Assembly (NCBI GenBank): GCA_045126355.1
Contig: JBGVOE010000063.1
Coordinates: forward strand, 1-24,410
DNA length: 24,410 nt
Source of the DNA: CAZSIA01 sp045126355
GTDB lineage: Bacteria > Bacillota_I > Bacilli_A > Acholeplasmatales > Anaeroplasmataceae
Direction of reading: 5' to 3'
Of the stretch, positions 16,380-24,283 are shown piece by piece. The number at the start of each line of letters is the position of its first letter. The stretch's first letter is position 1. Position numbers and translations under genes: made by a program. The notes beneath the pieces are model-generated. The model was not told the origin of the DNA. It searched no databases and was given only the letters and a program-made list of their open reading frames with translations.

Positions 16380-18080
16380 GACAAATTTACTAATTACACG
16401 ATGAAAATCACCATCTGAAATAAACGGTAGTTGTAAGTGATAAATATTTAGTTCATGAACAAATAAAGCATCACCATTACCAATCAAACTACATCCGTTT
16501 GCTGAAGAAATTACCTCATACGATAAATCAGGATTAGCGGTTTTAAATAATAGTTTTGTCTTAGTATTTGATAAAATCGAACTATCAATACCATAGCTGC
16601 GATTAATCATTATTAAATGAATCCCAACCTTATAACCAAACTTTAAAAAATAAAGTGCTTTATTATGTAGATTATAGTTCTTCTTTCTAAGTTCATCTAA
16701 ATTATTAATAATCACAAATATTGGTTTTACCTCTTCAATTTTTTTATTAATTAAAGTTTTATTTAAATTTAAATAATTATCAGTACCATATTCATTAATA
16801 ATATTTAATCTTTTTTCTAGTTCAACAGTTAACTCATCAAAAATATCATCTAACCCCTCAACTTTTTTATTAACAGGATAAAATAAATTAGGTAAATATT
16901 TTAAATCTTCAAATTCATTATAAAAATCGCATAAAATCAAACCAAAATTATCCTTCATTCTAAATATAAGGGATATTACAAATGATTTGATAAAGGTTTT
17001 TATTCCACTGCCCATATCTCCTGTTATTAAAAAATTTTGATGGACTAAGGGTGAAAAATATAAAACCATATCATTAAGTTCAACACCGATGGGAATATCA
17101 CTGCTTGTATTCATTAATAATAAATTTTTAATAGTTAACAGTTTCTTTATTTTATTAGGTGCTTCTATAATTAGGCGATTTGTATCTTTATAAAATAATT
17201 TTCTTCTATTAATTACCGAATCAACCTTAGCCTCAGTAATATTTAAAAAATTACCTACAAATAAATATCTTGTTTGAGTATAACCTATCATCATCTTTTT
17301 CTCGCTTATATACCCACCCATCTGATATATTAAGACAACTAATCTTTCAAATTCATCATTAGATATTCTTTTTTGTAATAAATCATTACTACTATCTGGA
17401 ATATCAGTTAATATATTTAAATTAATAATAAATCCTCTACTTTTATTTTTTTCAATCTTATTAGGATAATTAATATTTTTAAAATAGCGATATATAAATA
17501 GTAGAATCTTCTTCCCTTTTTTAAATCCATAAGTAAATACATAAATAAATGATTTAAAACTAAGATTAGTCATAAATGAGATAGATAAAATCATAAATAT
17601 AATCGCAAATATTAATGCTCCTACCTTATTAAATAATACAACAAAGATTTGAGCGGATATCGCACCAATAATTCCTCCACCATAACTAGAGATAAATTGA
17701 TCTTTAAATAAAGAATCTTTATAAAGCTCCAAAGACGATGAGAGGATTGTTTGTGATTCGATATTATATAAATCAATAAAACTAATATGGACAATTAAAA
17801 AAAGCGAAAAAAGAAAAAGGAGAAAACCATTAAATCGGATAGATTTAAAGTCAAACCATTTTTCTTTTACTAATGCATATATACCTTGTCCTATTAGGTA
17901 AATAACAACGACAAAGTAAAAATCGCCAAATATTACCTTGAATAAATTTTTAAGTATCAAACCGACAGTTCCAAGTTCACTTAAAAGTACTAAACATAAA
18001 AGTATAGTAAGTGTACCTGTAATCTCGTAGAAAAAATCTTTCTTGGTGGTTTTTGGTATTTGTTTTTTCTCTTTTGCCAT
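16371..18080 (-). CDS. FtsK/SpoIIIE-like protein with degenerate ATPase motifs
   Basis: A DNA-translocase-family membrane protein of 569 aa, against roughly 750-800 for ordinary SpoIIIE. Residues 20-175 contain about four hydrophobic segments as in SpoIIIE. Residues 240-340 match the alpha domain (LVVLIYQMGGYISEKK, NRLIIEAPNK, SSDIPIGVEL). Residues 345-569 match the RecA-like motor, but its signature residues are gone. The Walker A GATGSGKS position reads GDMGSGIKT (354-362), with Ile360 for the Lys. The Walker B VDELADL reads INNLDEL, Asn459-Asn460 for Asp-Glu. DPKRVE-type residues are CDFYNEF, and ATQRPS is MINRSYG. The C-terminal gamma DNA-reading domain is missing. The frame is open and uses GGTGAG before the ATG, so it looks like a maintained gene rather than a decaying one. 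It lies 58 bases after sigG. A TATAAT near its start may be a separate promoter. A role in forespore or division function without ATP-driven pumping is inference. Confidence 0.85.
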   Translation of the reverse strand: MAKEKKQIPKTTKKDFFYEITGTLTILLCLVLLSELGTVGLILKNLFKVIFGDFYFVVVIYLIGQGIYALVKEKWFDFKSIRFNGFLLFLFSLFLIVHISFIDLYNIESQTILSSSLELYKDSLFKDQFISSYGGGIIGAISAQIFVVLFNKVGALIFAIIFMILSISFMTNLSFKSFIYVFTYGFKKGKKILLFIYRYFKNINYPNKIEKNKSRGFIINLNILTDIPDSSNDLLQKRISNDEFERLVVLIYQMGGYISEKKMMIGYTQTRYLFVGNFLNITEAKVDSVINRRKLFYKDTNRLIIEAPNKIKKLLTIKNLLLMNTSSDIPIGVELNDMVLYFSPLVHQNFLITGDMGSGIKTFIKSFVISLIFRMKDNFGLILCDFYNEFEDLKYLPNLFYPVNKKVEGLDDIFDELTVELEKRLNIINEYGTDNYLNLNKTLINKKIEEVKPIFVIINNLDELRKKNYNLHNKALYFLKFGYKVGIHLIMINRSYGIDSSILSNTKTKLLFKTANPDLSYEVISSANGCSLIGNGDALFVHELNIYHLQLPFISDGDFHRVISKFVLN

Positions 18081-18138
18081 AAAATCTCACCATTACTCAT
18101 TATAAAAATAACTAGACTAGAATCTTGTCATAAAATAT

Positions 18139-18912
18139 TTATTTCATATTTTCATACATACTTTTAAGCGCATTTTTCTCTAATCTAGATACTTGTGCTT
18201 GACTAATTCCTAGTTCAATCGCTATTTCTGTTTGTGTTTTATTTTTAAAATAACGATCTAAGATAATCGCTTTTTCACGTGGTTGGAGTTGTTTGATAGC
18301 TTTTCTAATCATACTTTCTTTACTCCAGTTATCAATAATCTCTTCATCTGATGCGATTTGATCCATTAGTTCAATCACATCTCCGCCATTATCATAAATT
18401 GGAGCTGACATTGAAACAGTCTCTTGTAAGGCTTCGTATGCTAAAATTACATCAATTGGGTCTACTCCTAACTCCATCGCAATTTCATCAATTGTAGCTT
18501 CTCTTTCAAATTCTACTAAATATCTTTCTTTTATTGCCATTGACTTATAAGCAATATCTTTTAAGCTTCTACTAACTCTAATTAGGCCATTATCTCTTAG
18601 ATATCTTTTTATTTCACCGATAATCATTGGCACTGCATATGTTGAAAATTTAACGTTATGACTTAAATCAAAATTATCAATAGCTTTCATCAACCCAATC
18701 GAACCAACCTGAAATAAATCATCTGCATTATCTCTTCTATTATTAAATTTTTTTATTACACTTAAGACTAATTTTAAATTACCAATAATCATTTTATTTC
18801 TTGCTTCTAGGTCACCATCTTTAATTCGTAATAAAAGTTCATTCATTTCTTTATTTGTTAATGTAGCTAATTTTGCTGTATTAACCCCTGTAATCTCTAC
18901 TTTGTTCATCAT
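18139..18912 (-). CDS. sigG: RNA polymerase sporulation sigma factor SigG
   Basis: Late forespore sigma factor. It begins MMNKVEITGVNT, the SigG N-terminus, and carries KLVLSVIKKFNNR, DDLFQVGSIGLMKAIDNFDLSHNVKFSTYAVPMIIGEIKRYLRDN (region 2), VSRSLKDIAYK (region 3) and QTEIAIELGISQAQVSRLEK (region 4.2). The frame extends upstream to 18957, but GAGGTG at 18921-18916 places the start at ATG 18912 or the adjacent ATG 18909, giving 257 or 256 aa, as expected for SigG. It lies 62 bases after sigE, as in Bacillus. In known systems transcription also depends on SigF; see the rejected promoter note. Confidence 0.96.
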   Translation of the reverse strand: MMNKVEITGVNTAKLATLTNKEMNELLLRIKDGDLEARNKMIIGNLKLVLSVIKKFNNRRDNADDLFQVGSIGLMKAIDNFDLSHNVKFSTYAVPMIIGEIKRYLRDNGLIRVSRSLKDIAYKSMAIKERYLVEFEREATIDEIAMELGVDPIDVILAYEALQETVSMSAPIYDNGGDVIELMDQIASDEEIIDNWSKESMIRKAIKQLQPREKAIILDRYFKNKTQTEIAIELGISQAQVSRLEKNALKSMYENMK

Positions 18913-18974
18913 AAACACCTCAAGTAAAGTTTTCACAAGTATTAATAATATATACAAAATTAGGAATAAATAAT

Positions 18975-19661
18975 TTATTTAATCATTAACCTTTCTTCCA
19001 TTTTTGTTTTTAATTTGTCGATAATTTTCTTTTCTAATCGAGATATATAAGATTGTGAGATACCTAAATAATCAGCCACTTCTTTTTGTGTCATCTCAGG
19101 TGTATTAAACAAACCAAACCTTAAAGTAATGATATTTTTTTCTCTAGGACTAAGTTTATTAACATACTCATACATGATCTTCATCTTCTCTTGTTTTATC
19201 GCTTTATCATATAATTCTTCATCATCTGTCCCTAAAATATCTGATAGTAATAACTCATTTCCATCAATATCAATATTTAGTGTTTCATCTAAAGAAATTT
19301 CAACTTTTGTCTTAGATATCTTTCTTAAAAACATCAATATTTCATTTTCAATACAACGTGATGCATAGGTTGCCAATTTAATTTTTTTATCTAATTTAAA
19401 AGTCTCAACACCTTTAATTAAACCCATTGAACCAATTGAAATTAAATCCTCTATTAAAACTTTTTTTGATTCAAATCTTTTAGCAATATAGACAACTAAT
19501 CTTAAATTGTGTTCTATTAAGATGTTTCTTGCCTCAATACTATCTTCACTCTCAACTAGTTTTAATAACCGTTCTTCCTCAGCCTCACCTAATGGCGCTG
19601 GAAGAAAGATATTAGAATGCAAGTAATACAACCTATTCCTTCTTATTAACCATTTAAACAT
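18975..19661 (-). CDS. sigE: RNA polymerase sporulation sigma factor SigE (pro-sigma-E)
   Basis: Early mother-cell sigma factor, made as an inactive membrane-bound precursor and cleaved by SpoIIGA. Region 2 reads NLRLVVYIAKRFE, EDLISIGSMGLIKG, KKIKLATYASRCIENEILMFLRK. The middle has DIDGNELLLSDILGTDD and region 4.2 has TQKEVADYLGISQSYISRLEKKI, all diagnostic for SigE. ATG 19667 is only one base from AGGAGG; ATG 19661 has a 7-base spacing and is preferred (228 aa). The prosequence is then only about 13 residues up to Tyr-Tyr (MFKWLIRRNRLYY), much shorter than the 27 or so removed in Bacillus. The YY...LPAPL cleavage-site context is kept. Confidence 0.96.
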   Translation of the reverse strand: MFKWLIRRNRLYYLHSNIFLPAPLGEAEEERLLKLVESEDSIEARNILIEHNLRLVVYIAKRFESKKVLIEDLISIGSMGLIKGVETFKLDKKIKLATYASRCIENEILMFLRKISKTKVEISLDETLNIDIDGNELLLSDILGTDDEELYDKAIKQEKMKIMYEYVNKLSPREKNIITLRFGLFNTPEMTQKEVADYLGISQSYISRLEKKIIDKLKTKMEERLMIK

Positions 19662-19722
19662 ACCCATTCCTCCTACTTATTAAAAGTATATTTAAGTGTA
19701 TATAAATAAATTGTCAAATATG

Positions 19723-20412
19723 CTATAAAGAGGCTAGATTACTTCCAATAATCGCTTCATAATCAATATCTAAAAAAATACAGTAACATTTAATTTCTGA
19801 TTTTCCTATTTTAAGATTATTAATTAAATATACCTCTTCTAAAAGTACTTCACCTCCACTACTATAATTTAAATAATCATATGTTTTAATATCAAATTTA
19901 TATTTTTTATTTAATATTATTACAGGATATCCTTTATAAAGTAGATTACATCCAGTATCATAAAAAGCATTTAATTTAACCTTTTTATTTCTAAAATAAA
20001 ATTCTATTTTATATGTAATATCAATTTCTTTCCTTTTAAAAAAGAGATAAATTATGCCAACTAATAAAAGATAAATAATAAAAACAATTAAATATCCACT
20101 ATTACCACTTATATTAATAGTCGTAACAAATCCACCTAATAAAAAATTTAGTATATAATAAACAATTGTTGATTTAAAAAATGTATATAAGTTAGTTTTA
20201 AAAGATAAAAAGATAAATACTAAAGGAATAAGATATTTAATAAAAAATAATTCGATATTATATACATATAAAAGAACATATATAAGATCAATTAATATTG
20301 TTAATAAAAATGTATTTTTAAGTTTTAAATAAAACACTTCACCAACTATTAAAATTGTAAATAAATGAATCATAATATTTACAAACAAAAAGACTTCTAT
20401 ATAAATTATCAT
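19723..20412 (-). CDS. spoIIGA: Sporulation sigma-E processing protease SpoIIGA
   Basis: Membrane-embedded aspartic protease that cleaves the prosequence of sigma-E. Residues 1-125 contain about five hydrophobic helices. The C-terminal cytoplasmic protease domain has FYDTGCNLLYKGYPVIIL, where Asp152 matches the catalytic Asp of the family (DSGN in Bacillus). It ends CYCIFLDIDYEAIIGSNLASL. At 229 aa it is about 80 residues shorter than Bacillus SpoIIGA, mainly in the protease half and the tail. Its position directly before sigE, after ftsZ and the SecB-like gene, secures the assignment. GGTGA is about six bases before the ATG. Confidence 0.88.
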   Translation of the reverse strand: MIIYIEVFLFVNIMIHLFTILIVGEVFYLKLKNTFLLTILIDLIYVLLYVYNIELFFIKYLIPLVFIFLSFKTNLYTFFKSTIVYYILNFLLGGFVTTINISGNSGYLIVFIIYLLLVGIIYLFFKRKEIDITYKIEFYFRNKKVKLNAFYDTGCNLLYKGYPVIILNKKYKFDIKTYDYLNYSSGGEVLLEEVYLINNLKIGKSEIKCYCIFLDIDYEAIIGSNLASL

Positions 20413-20430
20413 AAATATTCACCATATGTA

Positions 20431-20439
20431 TTTATAGCA
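20431..20439 (-). promoter_or_regulatory. Probable extended -10 promoter of spoIIGA
   Basis: On the minus strand TG-C-TATAAA (20439-20431), an extended -10 element, lies about 20 bases before the spoIIGA ATG. The -35 region (CATTTA) is poor, as expected for an activator-dependent or extended -10 promoter. No exact Spo0A box (TGTCGAA) was found; the nearest is a one-mismatch TGTTGAA around 20459. A terminator just upstream means spoIIGA needs its own promoter. Confidence 0.4.
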
Positions 20440-20462
20440 AATATAATTCATCTTAAATGTTG

Positions 20463-20488
20463 AAAAAAAGGAATGTATTTAACATTCC
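20463..20488 (-). terminator. Rho-independent terminator after the SecB-like gene
   Basis: On the minus strand GGAATGT (20488-20482) pairs with ACATTCC (20476-20470) around a 5-base loop, followed by seven T (20469-20463). It separates the ftsZ/SecB-like unit from the sporulation genes spoIIGA-sigE-sigG. Confidence 0.88.
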
Positions 20489-20512
20489 CTTTAATTTTTA
20501 AGTTATTAATTT

Positions 20513-20935
20513 TTAATTAGCAAGTGGTTCAACTTTATTTAAATTAAACACAACTTTTTTGCTTAAATCAAATTTAGTAATATCTAAGACAGGAATCATA
20601 AATCCAGGTCTAAAATCTGATGTAAATTCAAATACTTTTTCTCTAATGAATGGAAATACCGTAGAAAATAATTCATTTATAACAGTTTGATCTGCCATAA
20701 CTTCTAACCATTCTAAATCATTTATTTTATAACCTGATGAAAATACAAATACATTTACTTCGTCTGTAAAAGTTACAGTTACTTCTGTAATTAACTCATA
20801 AATATGATTTTCTTCATTATAAACTCCTTTTTGACTAAATAATGAAAATGAAGTAATTGGTTTATCTTTTACTCTACTATAGTTAGCTTTTAATAAACGA
20901 TAACCTCTAAAATCATACTTTGGAAAATTTTGCAT
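20513..20935 (-). CDS. SecB-like / DUF1149-type protein
   Basis: A 140-aa cytoplasmic protein without signal or membrane segment. An alternating beta-strand pattern (ITSFSLFSQKGVYNEENHIYELITEVTVTFTDEVNVFVFSSGYKI, shown here only to mark residues about 27-70) is followed by a helix and the block VFPFIREKVFEFTSDFRPGFMIPVLDI near residues 92-118. This is the layout of SecB (FPYAREVI...G..P..L.P.NF), the export chaperone, and of the SecB-like DUF1149 proteins of Gram-positives. Actual chaperone activity is unproven; Gram-positive members have varied roles. AGAGGAG lies six bases before the ATG. It starts 26 bases after ftsZ and ends at a terminator, so it is co-transcribed with ftsZ. Confidence 0.68.
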   Translation of the reverse strand: MQNFPKYDFRGYRLLKANYSRVKDKPITSFSLFSQKGVYNEENHIYELITEVTVTFTDEVNVFVFSSGYKINDLEWLEVMADQTVINELFSTVFPFIREKVFEFTSDFRPGFMIPVLDITKFDLSKKVVFNLNKVEPLAN

Positions 20936-20961
20936 AATAAACTCCTCTTTCGTCTTTTAAA

Positions 20962-22155
20962 CTATTTTTTGTATTTCTTTCTTAACCATTCAGGAAGATT
21001 TGAAGTAGATGATGTATGTTGAGGTTGAGTTTGTTTAGTCTCACGTATACCACTGAATGCAGTATTAATCTCTTCAATTCTTGGTGTTTCTTGTTGTGGT
21101 TTTGAACTTAATCCTCTATTAGTTATATGAACTTGATCCTTAGTATATGTCTCTTTAAATATTTCTGATGTTAAATCTTCAATACCTACGTTTTTAGCAT
21201 TTAAGTCATATCCTGTAGCAATAACTGTTACAACCATTTCATCTTTTAATTGACGATTTAATGCAGTACCATAAATAATATTTAAGTTACCTGAACAAGA
21301 ATGTCTAATTTCTTCAATACAAGCATTAGTTTCAAATAGTGTAATATTTTCACCACTTGTAATATTAACAATTGCGTCCGTTGCACCATCTAAAGAAATT
21401 TCTAATAACTTAGAATGAATTGCACGTCTTGCTGCTTCTACTGCACGGTGTTCCCCACTAGCAACACCAATACCCATTAAAGCAGTACCTTTATTTTGCA
21501 TAACTGTTTTAACGTCAGCAAAGTCAACGTTAATTAAACCGTGGAATCCAATAATTTCAGCAATACCTTGAACACCTTGACGTAATACTGTATCAGCTTC
21601 ACGGAAAGCTTCTAACATTGTAGTTGAACGATCAACAACACTTAATAGTTTTTCATTAGGAATAACAATTAAAGAGTCAACATATTTTTTAAGTTCATTT
21701 GCACCAGCTAAAGCTTTTTGCATACGAAGTTGACCTTCAAAGGCAAATGGTTTAGTAACAATGGCAAGTGTTAAGCATCCACATTCTTTCGCAATTCTTG
21801 CGATAACTGGAGCTGCACCTGTACCAGTTCCTCCACCTAATCCTGCTGTAATAAATACTAAATCTGTACCCATTAAATGTTCACGTAAATCTTCTTCAGA
21901 TTCAATTGCGGCATTTCTTCCTACTTCAGGATCGGCTCCTGCACCTAAACCACGTGTTAAGCGTGCGCCAATTTGAATACGAATATCTGCTTTTGAATCT
22001 TTTAAATCTTGTGCGTCTGTATTAACAGCTACGAAAACAACACCTTTTACATCATTATCGATCATACGGTTAACAGCGTTTCCACCGCCTCCGCCGATAC
22101 CAACAACTTTAATCATTGGCTTCTGATTAAAAGTTTCATTATCATCATAAATCAT
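20962..22155 (-). CDS. ftsZ: Cell division protein FtsZ
   Basis: Tubulin-like GTPase that forms the Z ring at midcell. The GTP-binding domain has IKVVGIGGGGGNAVNRM, AVNTDAQ, the signature GGGTGTGAAPVIA and GIAEIIGFHGLINVDFADVKTVM. The activation domain has MGIGVASGEHRAVEAARRAI. A variable linker (about residues 325-380) is rich in Gln/Thr/Ser, and the C-terminal peptide LPEWLRKKYKK is the docking site for FtsA, SepF or ZapA-type partners. A GTG at 22167 would overlap the AAGGAG ribosome site, so ATG 22155 (11-base spacing) is the start, giving 397 aa. ftsA is not adjacent. Confidence 0.98.
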   Translation of the reverse strand: MIYDDNETFNQKPMIKVVGIGGGGGNAVNRMIDNDVKGVVFVAVNTDAQDLKDSKADIRIQIGARLTRGLGAGADPEVGRNAAIESEEDLREHLMGTDLVFITAGLGGGTGTGAAPVIARIAKECGCLTLAIVTKPFAFEGQLRMQKALAGANELKKYVDSLIVIPNEKLLSVVDRSTTMLEAFREADTVLRQGVQGIAEIIGFHGLINVDFADVKTVMQNKGTALMGIGVASGEHRAVEAARRAIHSKLLEISLDGATDAIVNITSGENITLFETNACIEEIRHSCSGNLNIIYGTALNRQLKDEMVVTVIATGYDLNAKNVGIEDLTSEIFKETYTKDQVHITNRGLSSKPQQETPRIEEINTAFSGIRETKQTQPQHTSSTSNLPEWLRKKYKK

Positions 22156-22187
22156 GATATAACACACTCCTTAACTTCTACTTATTG

Positions 22188-22193
22188 ATTATA
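22188..22193 (-). promoter_or_regulatory. -10 box of a probable ftsZ promoter
   Basis: TATAAT on the minus strand, preceded directly by TTG, about 33 bases before the ftsZ ATG. No convincing -35 hexamer is 16-18 bases upstream, so strength and factor cannot be judged. The 70-base gap between murB and ftsZ otherwise holds only the ribosome binding site. Confidence 0.4.
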
Positions 22194-22225
22194 CAATAAA
22201 ACAAGTATAAAAGAAAGTGTCATTT

Positions 22226-23152
22226 TTATTTTTTTGGTTTTTTAAACATAAGTTTATATGATGGGAAATTAAGTAAAATAACTTCCTCTTTTAAAGTAAC
22301 ACCTTCCAAAATCAAAGCTCTTTTTTTTGCTAAAATAATTAGTTTATATATATCAGATGCTTTTGCTTTATTATAATTTACAATAAAATTGGCGTGTTTT
22401 TCACTAAATTTAGCTCCACCAATACTATAATCATCCAAATATATATCTTTTATAACTTCATAAGCACGCTTTTTTTCTAAATTTTTAAAAATAGAACCAC
22501 AATTAGGATAATTAAGAGGATGACGATTTCTTCTTTTTTCTAAAATATTTTTATATATAAACATCACTTCTTTATCAGTAATAATTTTAAATGCTGCCTC
22601 TAAAACAATAATATTTTCCTCTTTTAATTCACTACTTCGATATGAAAAATACAAATCATTTATATCTTTTGTTACTTCTTTACCATCTTTAAGATATCTA
22701 ACCCATAATAAATTATCACTAATATTCATCTTAAATGCTCCTGCATTCATAACTATCGCTCCACCGACTGTAGCTGGAATTCCAGCAAGATTAACTAGTG
22801 TTGATATTCCTCTTTCAATTAATTTTGCAATTACTATTCTTAAATCCATAAATGCACTAACTACAAAACAGTCATCAAAAAAGGCAATTTGTTTAACCAA
22901 ATGTTTCCCATTTATAACTATGTTTTTGTATGTTTTATCACTAGCTACAATGTTACTCCCATTACCTAACATAAAGTATTTTTTACCTCTTTTTTGTAAA
23001 TACTGGATAACTTTAATTAAGCTTTCTACAGAACTAGGATAATATAGTGAATTAATCTTTCCTCCAACTTTTATTGTTGTTAAATCACTAAATCTTTTAT
23101 CACTAATAACTAACCCTAACTGATTTTTACTAATAAATTTATTTATTCTCAT
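22226..23152 (-). CDS. murB: UDP-N-acetylenolpyruvoylglucosamine reductase MurB
   Basis: FAD enzyme that reduces the enolpyruvyl group to form UDP-MurNAc, the second committed step of peptidoglycan precursor synthesis. The FAD-binding part has TTIKVGGKI, FMLGNGSNIVASD and LAGIPATVGGAIVMNAGAF. The substrate part has KRRNRHPLNYPNCGSIFKN, including the catalytic Ser, and GGAKFSEKHANFIVN. This pattern and the 308-aa length fit the short, type II MurB of Bacillota. GGTGG is seven bases before the ATG. It lies between murG and ftsZ, as in the Bacillus division and cell wall cluster. Confidence 0.96.
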   Translation of the reverse strand: MRINKFISKNQLGLVISDKRFSDLTTIKVGGKINSLYYPSSVESLIKVIQYLQKRGKKYFMLGNGSNIVASDKTYKNIVINGKHLVKQIAFFDDCFVVSAFMDLRIVIAKLIERGISTLVNLAGIPATVGGAIVMNAGAFKMNISDNLLWVRYLKDGKEVTKDINDLYFSYRSSELKEENIIVLEAAFKIITDKEVMFIYKNILEKRRNRHPLNYPNCGSIFKNLEKKRAYEVIKDIYLDDYSIGGAKFSEKHANFIVNYNKAKASDIYKLIILAKKRALILEGVTLKEEVILLNFPSYKLMFKKPKK

Positions 23153-23217
23153 TTTCTTTCCACCTAGTGTTATTATGAATAAATATATTTTAAAATTTTA
23201 TCAATATTTGCGTAACA

Positions 23218-24225
23218 TTACAGTTTATTAATTAATTTTTTAATTCTTGTAATGCTATCTGTAACTACTATATCTTTTTGCTTTAATAAGATATTATTTC
23301 TTCTTTCTTGATTAAAAATTAAATCATAAATATTAGATAAATATTTTAAATCTTTAATATCATCTATAACTTCACATGCTCCCATACTTTTTATATAATT
23401 TGAGTTTAATACTTGATGATTTCCAACAACATTACCACTTGGAATTAAAATAAACACCACATTAGCTAAAAGTAATTCGGTAATAGTAGCGCCACCAGCA
23501 CGTGATATGACTAACTTAAATTTATAAAGTATTGAAGATAATTCTTCTATTCTTTTAAATTTTCTTACATTATTATTAAAAGTAAAAGTGTCATAATAAT
23601 GTACTCCTGTAATCACAAATATTTTCACATTTGGATATAAATTATTAAACTCATATGCCGCTTTTACTATTTCGAAAGCTCCATTAGACCCTCCCACAAA
23701 TAATATAATAGGCTCATTTAAATAAAAAAAAGGATGATCAAATTTTGCTTCAAATACTTTTATTGGATTACCCGTTAATATACATTTTTTATGTTTTATT
23801 GTAGGAAATTGAACACCGATATAAGATACATAATTAGCTAAAAGTTTATTTGCTAATCCGATTGTTGTATTTGACTCTAATAATATTTTCTTACAATTTT
23901 TAAAAGATAATATTAAAGGAATACTTACAAATCCACCACTACTAATAATTGCTTTTATGTCATAATTTTTATAATTTTTTCTAATTATCTTTCTTTCCTT
24001 TAAAATCAAATAAAAAGTTAAGATATTTTTAAATATATTTTTTCTATAAAAAGGTTTAAGTTTCATTTTATGAAATTCTATATTATATTTTTTGCAAACT
24101 TCTTCTTCCATACTTCCTTCAAGACCAAAATAAATAAAATTATATTCATCCTTTAATTCTAAAATAATACCTAAAAGCGGACTAATATGTCCCATTGTTT
24201 TTCCACCTGTAACGAATATATACAA
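23218..24225 (-). CDS. murG: UDP-GlcNAc:undecaprenyl-pyrophosphoryl-MurNAc-pentapeptide transferase MurG
   Basis: Peripheral membrane glycosyltransferase (GT28) that converts lipid I to lipid II. The N-terminal half has the Gly loop FVTGGKTMGHISP (degenerate against the usual GGGTGGHI), ISSGGFVSIP and LLESNTTIGLANKLLA (corresponding to HEQN..PG.TN). The C-terminal half has LTGNPI, LFVGGSNGA, VISRAGGATITELL and GNHQVLNSNYI, the UDP-GlcNAc-binding region. The open frame reaches a GTG at 24234, but that codon overlaps AAGAGGTG. A TTG at 24225, eight bases from GAGG, is the better start and gives 335 aa, beginning YIFVTGGK like other MurG proteins. It is the first gene of the minus-strand cluster and diverges from the gene at 24376. 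Confidence 0.92.
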   Translation of the reverse strand: MYIFVTGGKTMGHISPLLGIILELKDEYNFIYFGLEGSMEEEVCKKYNIEFHKMKLKPFYRKNIFKNILTFYLILKERKIIRKNYKNYDIKAIISSGGFVSIPLILSFKNCKKILLESNTTIGLANKLLANYVSYIGVQFPTIKHKKCILTGNPIKVFEAKFDHPFFYLNEPIILFVGGSNGAFEIVKAAYEFNNLYPNVKIFVITGVHYYDTFTFNNNVRKFKRIEELSSILYKFKLVISRAGGATITELLLANVVFILIPSGNVVGNHQVLNSNYIKSMGACEVIDDIKDLKYLSNIYDLIFNQERRNNILLKQKDIVVTDSITRIKKLINKL

Positions 24226-24283
24226 AAGTATCACCTCTTAAATATATGAAAAATAAAAATTAAAATACAAAATATATAATTTA

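Noticed and set aside
18925..18955. SigF-type promoter for sigG (GTATA, 16 bases, GAAAACTTTA)
   Set aside because: The -35 fits, but the -10 misses the second G and an A, and the start site would fall on the ribosome binding site. Too weak to call.
20459..20465. Spo0A box near spoIIGA (TGTTGAA)
   Set aside because: The core requires TGNCGAA; the C is a T here and the sequence is part of a terminator T/A tract.
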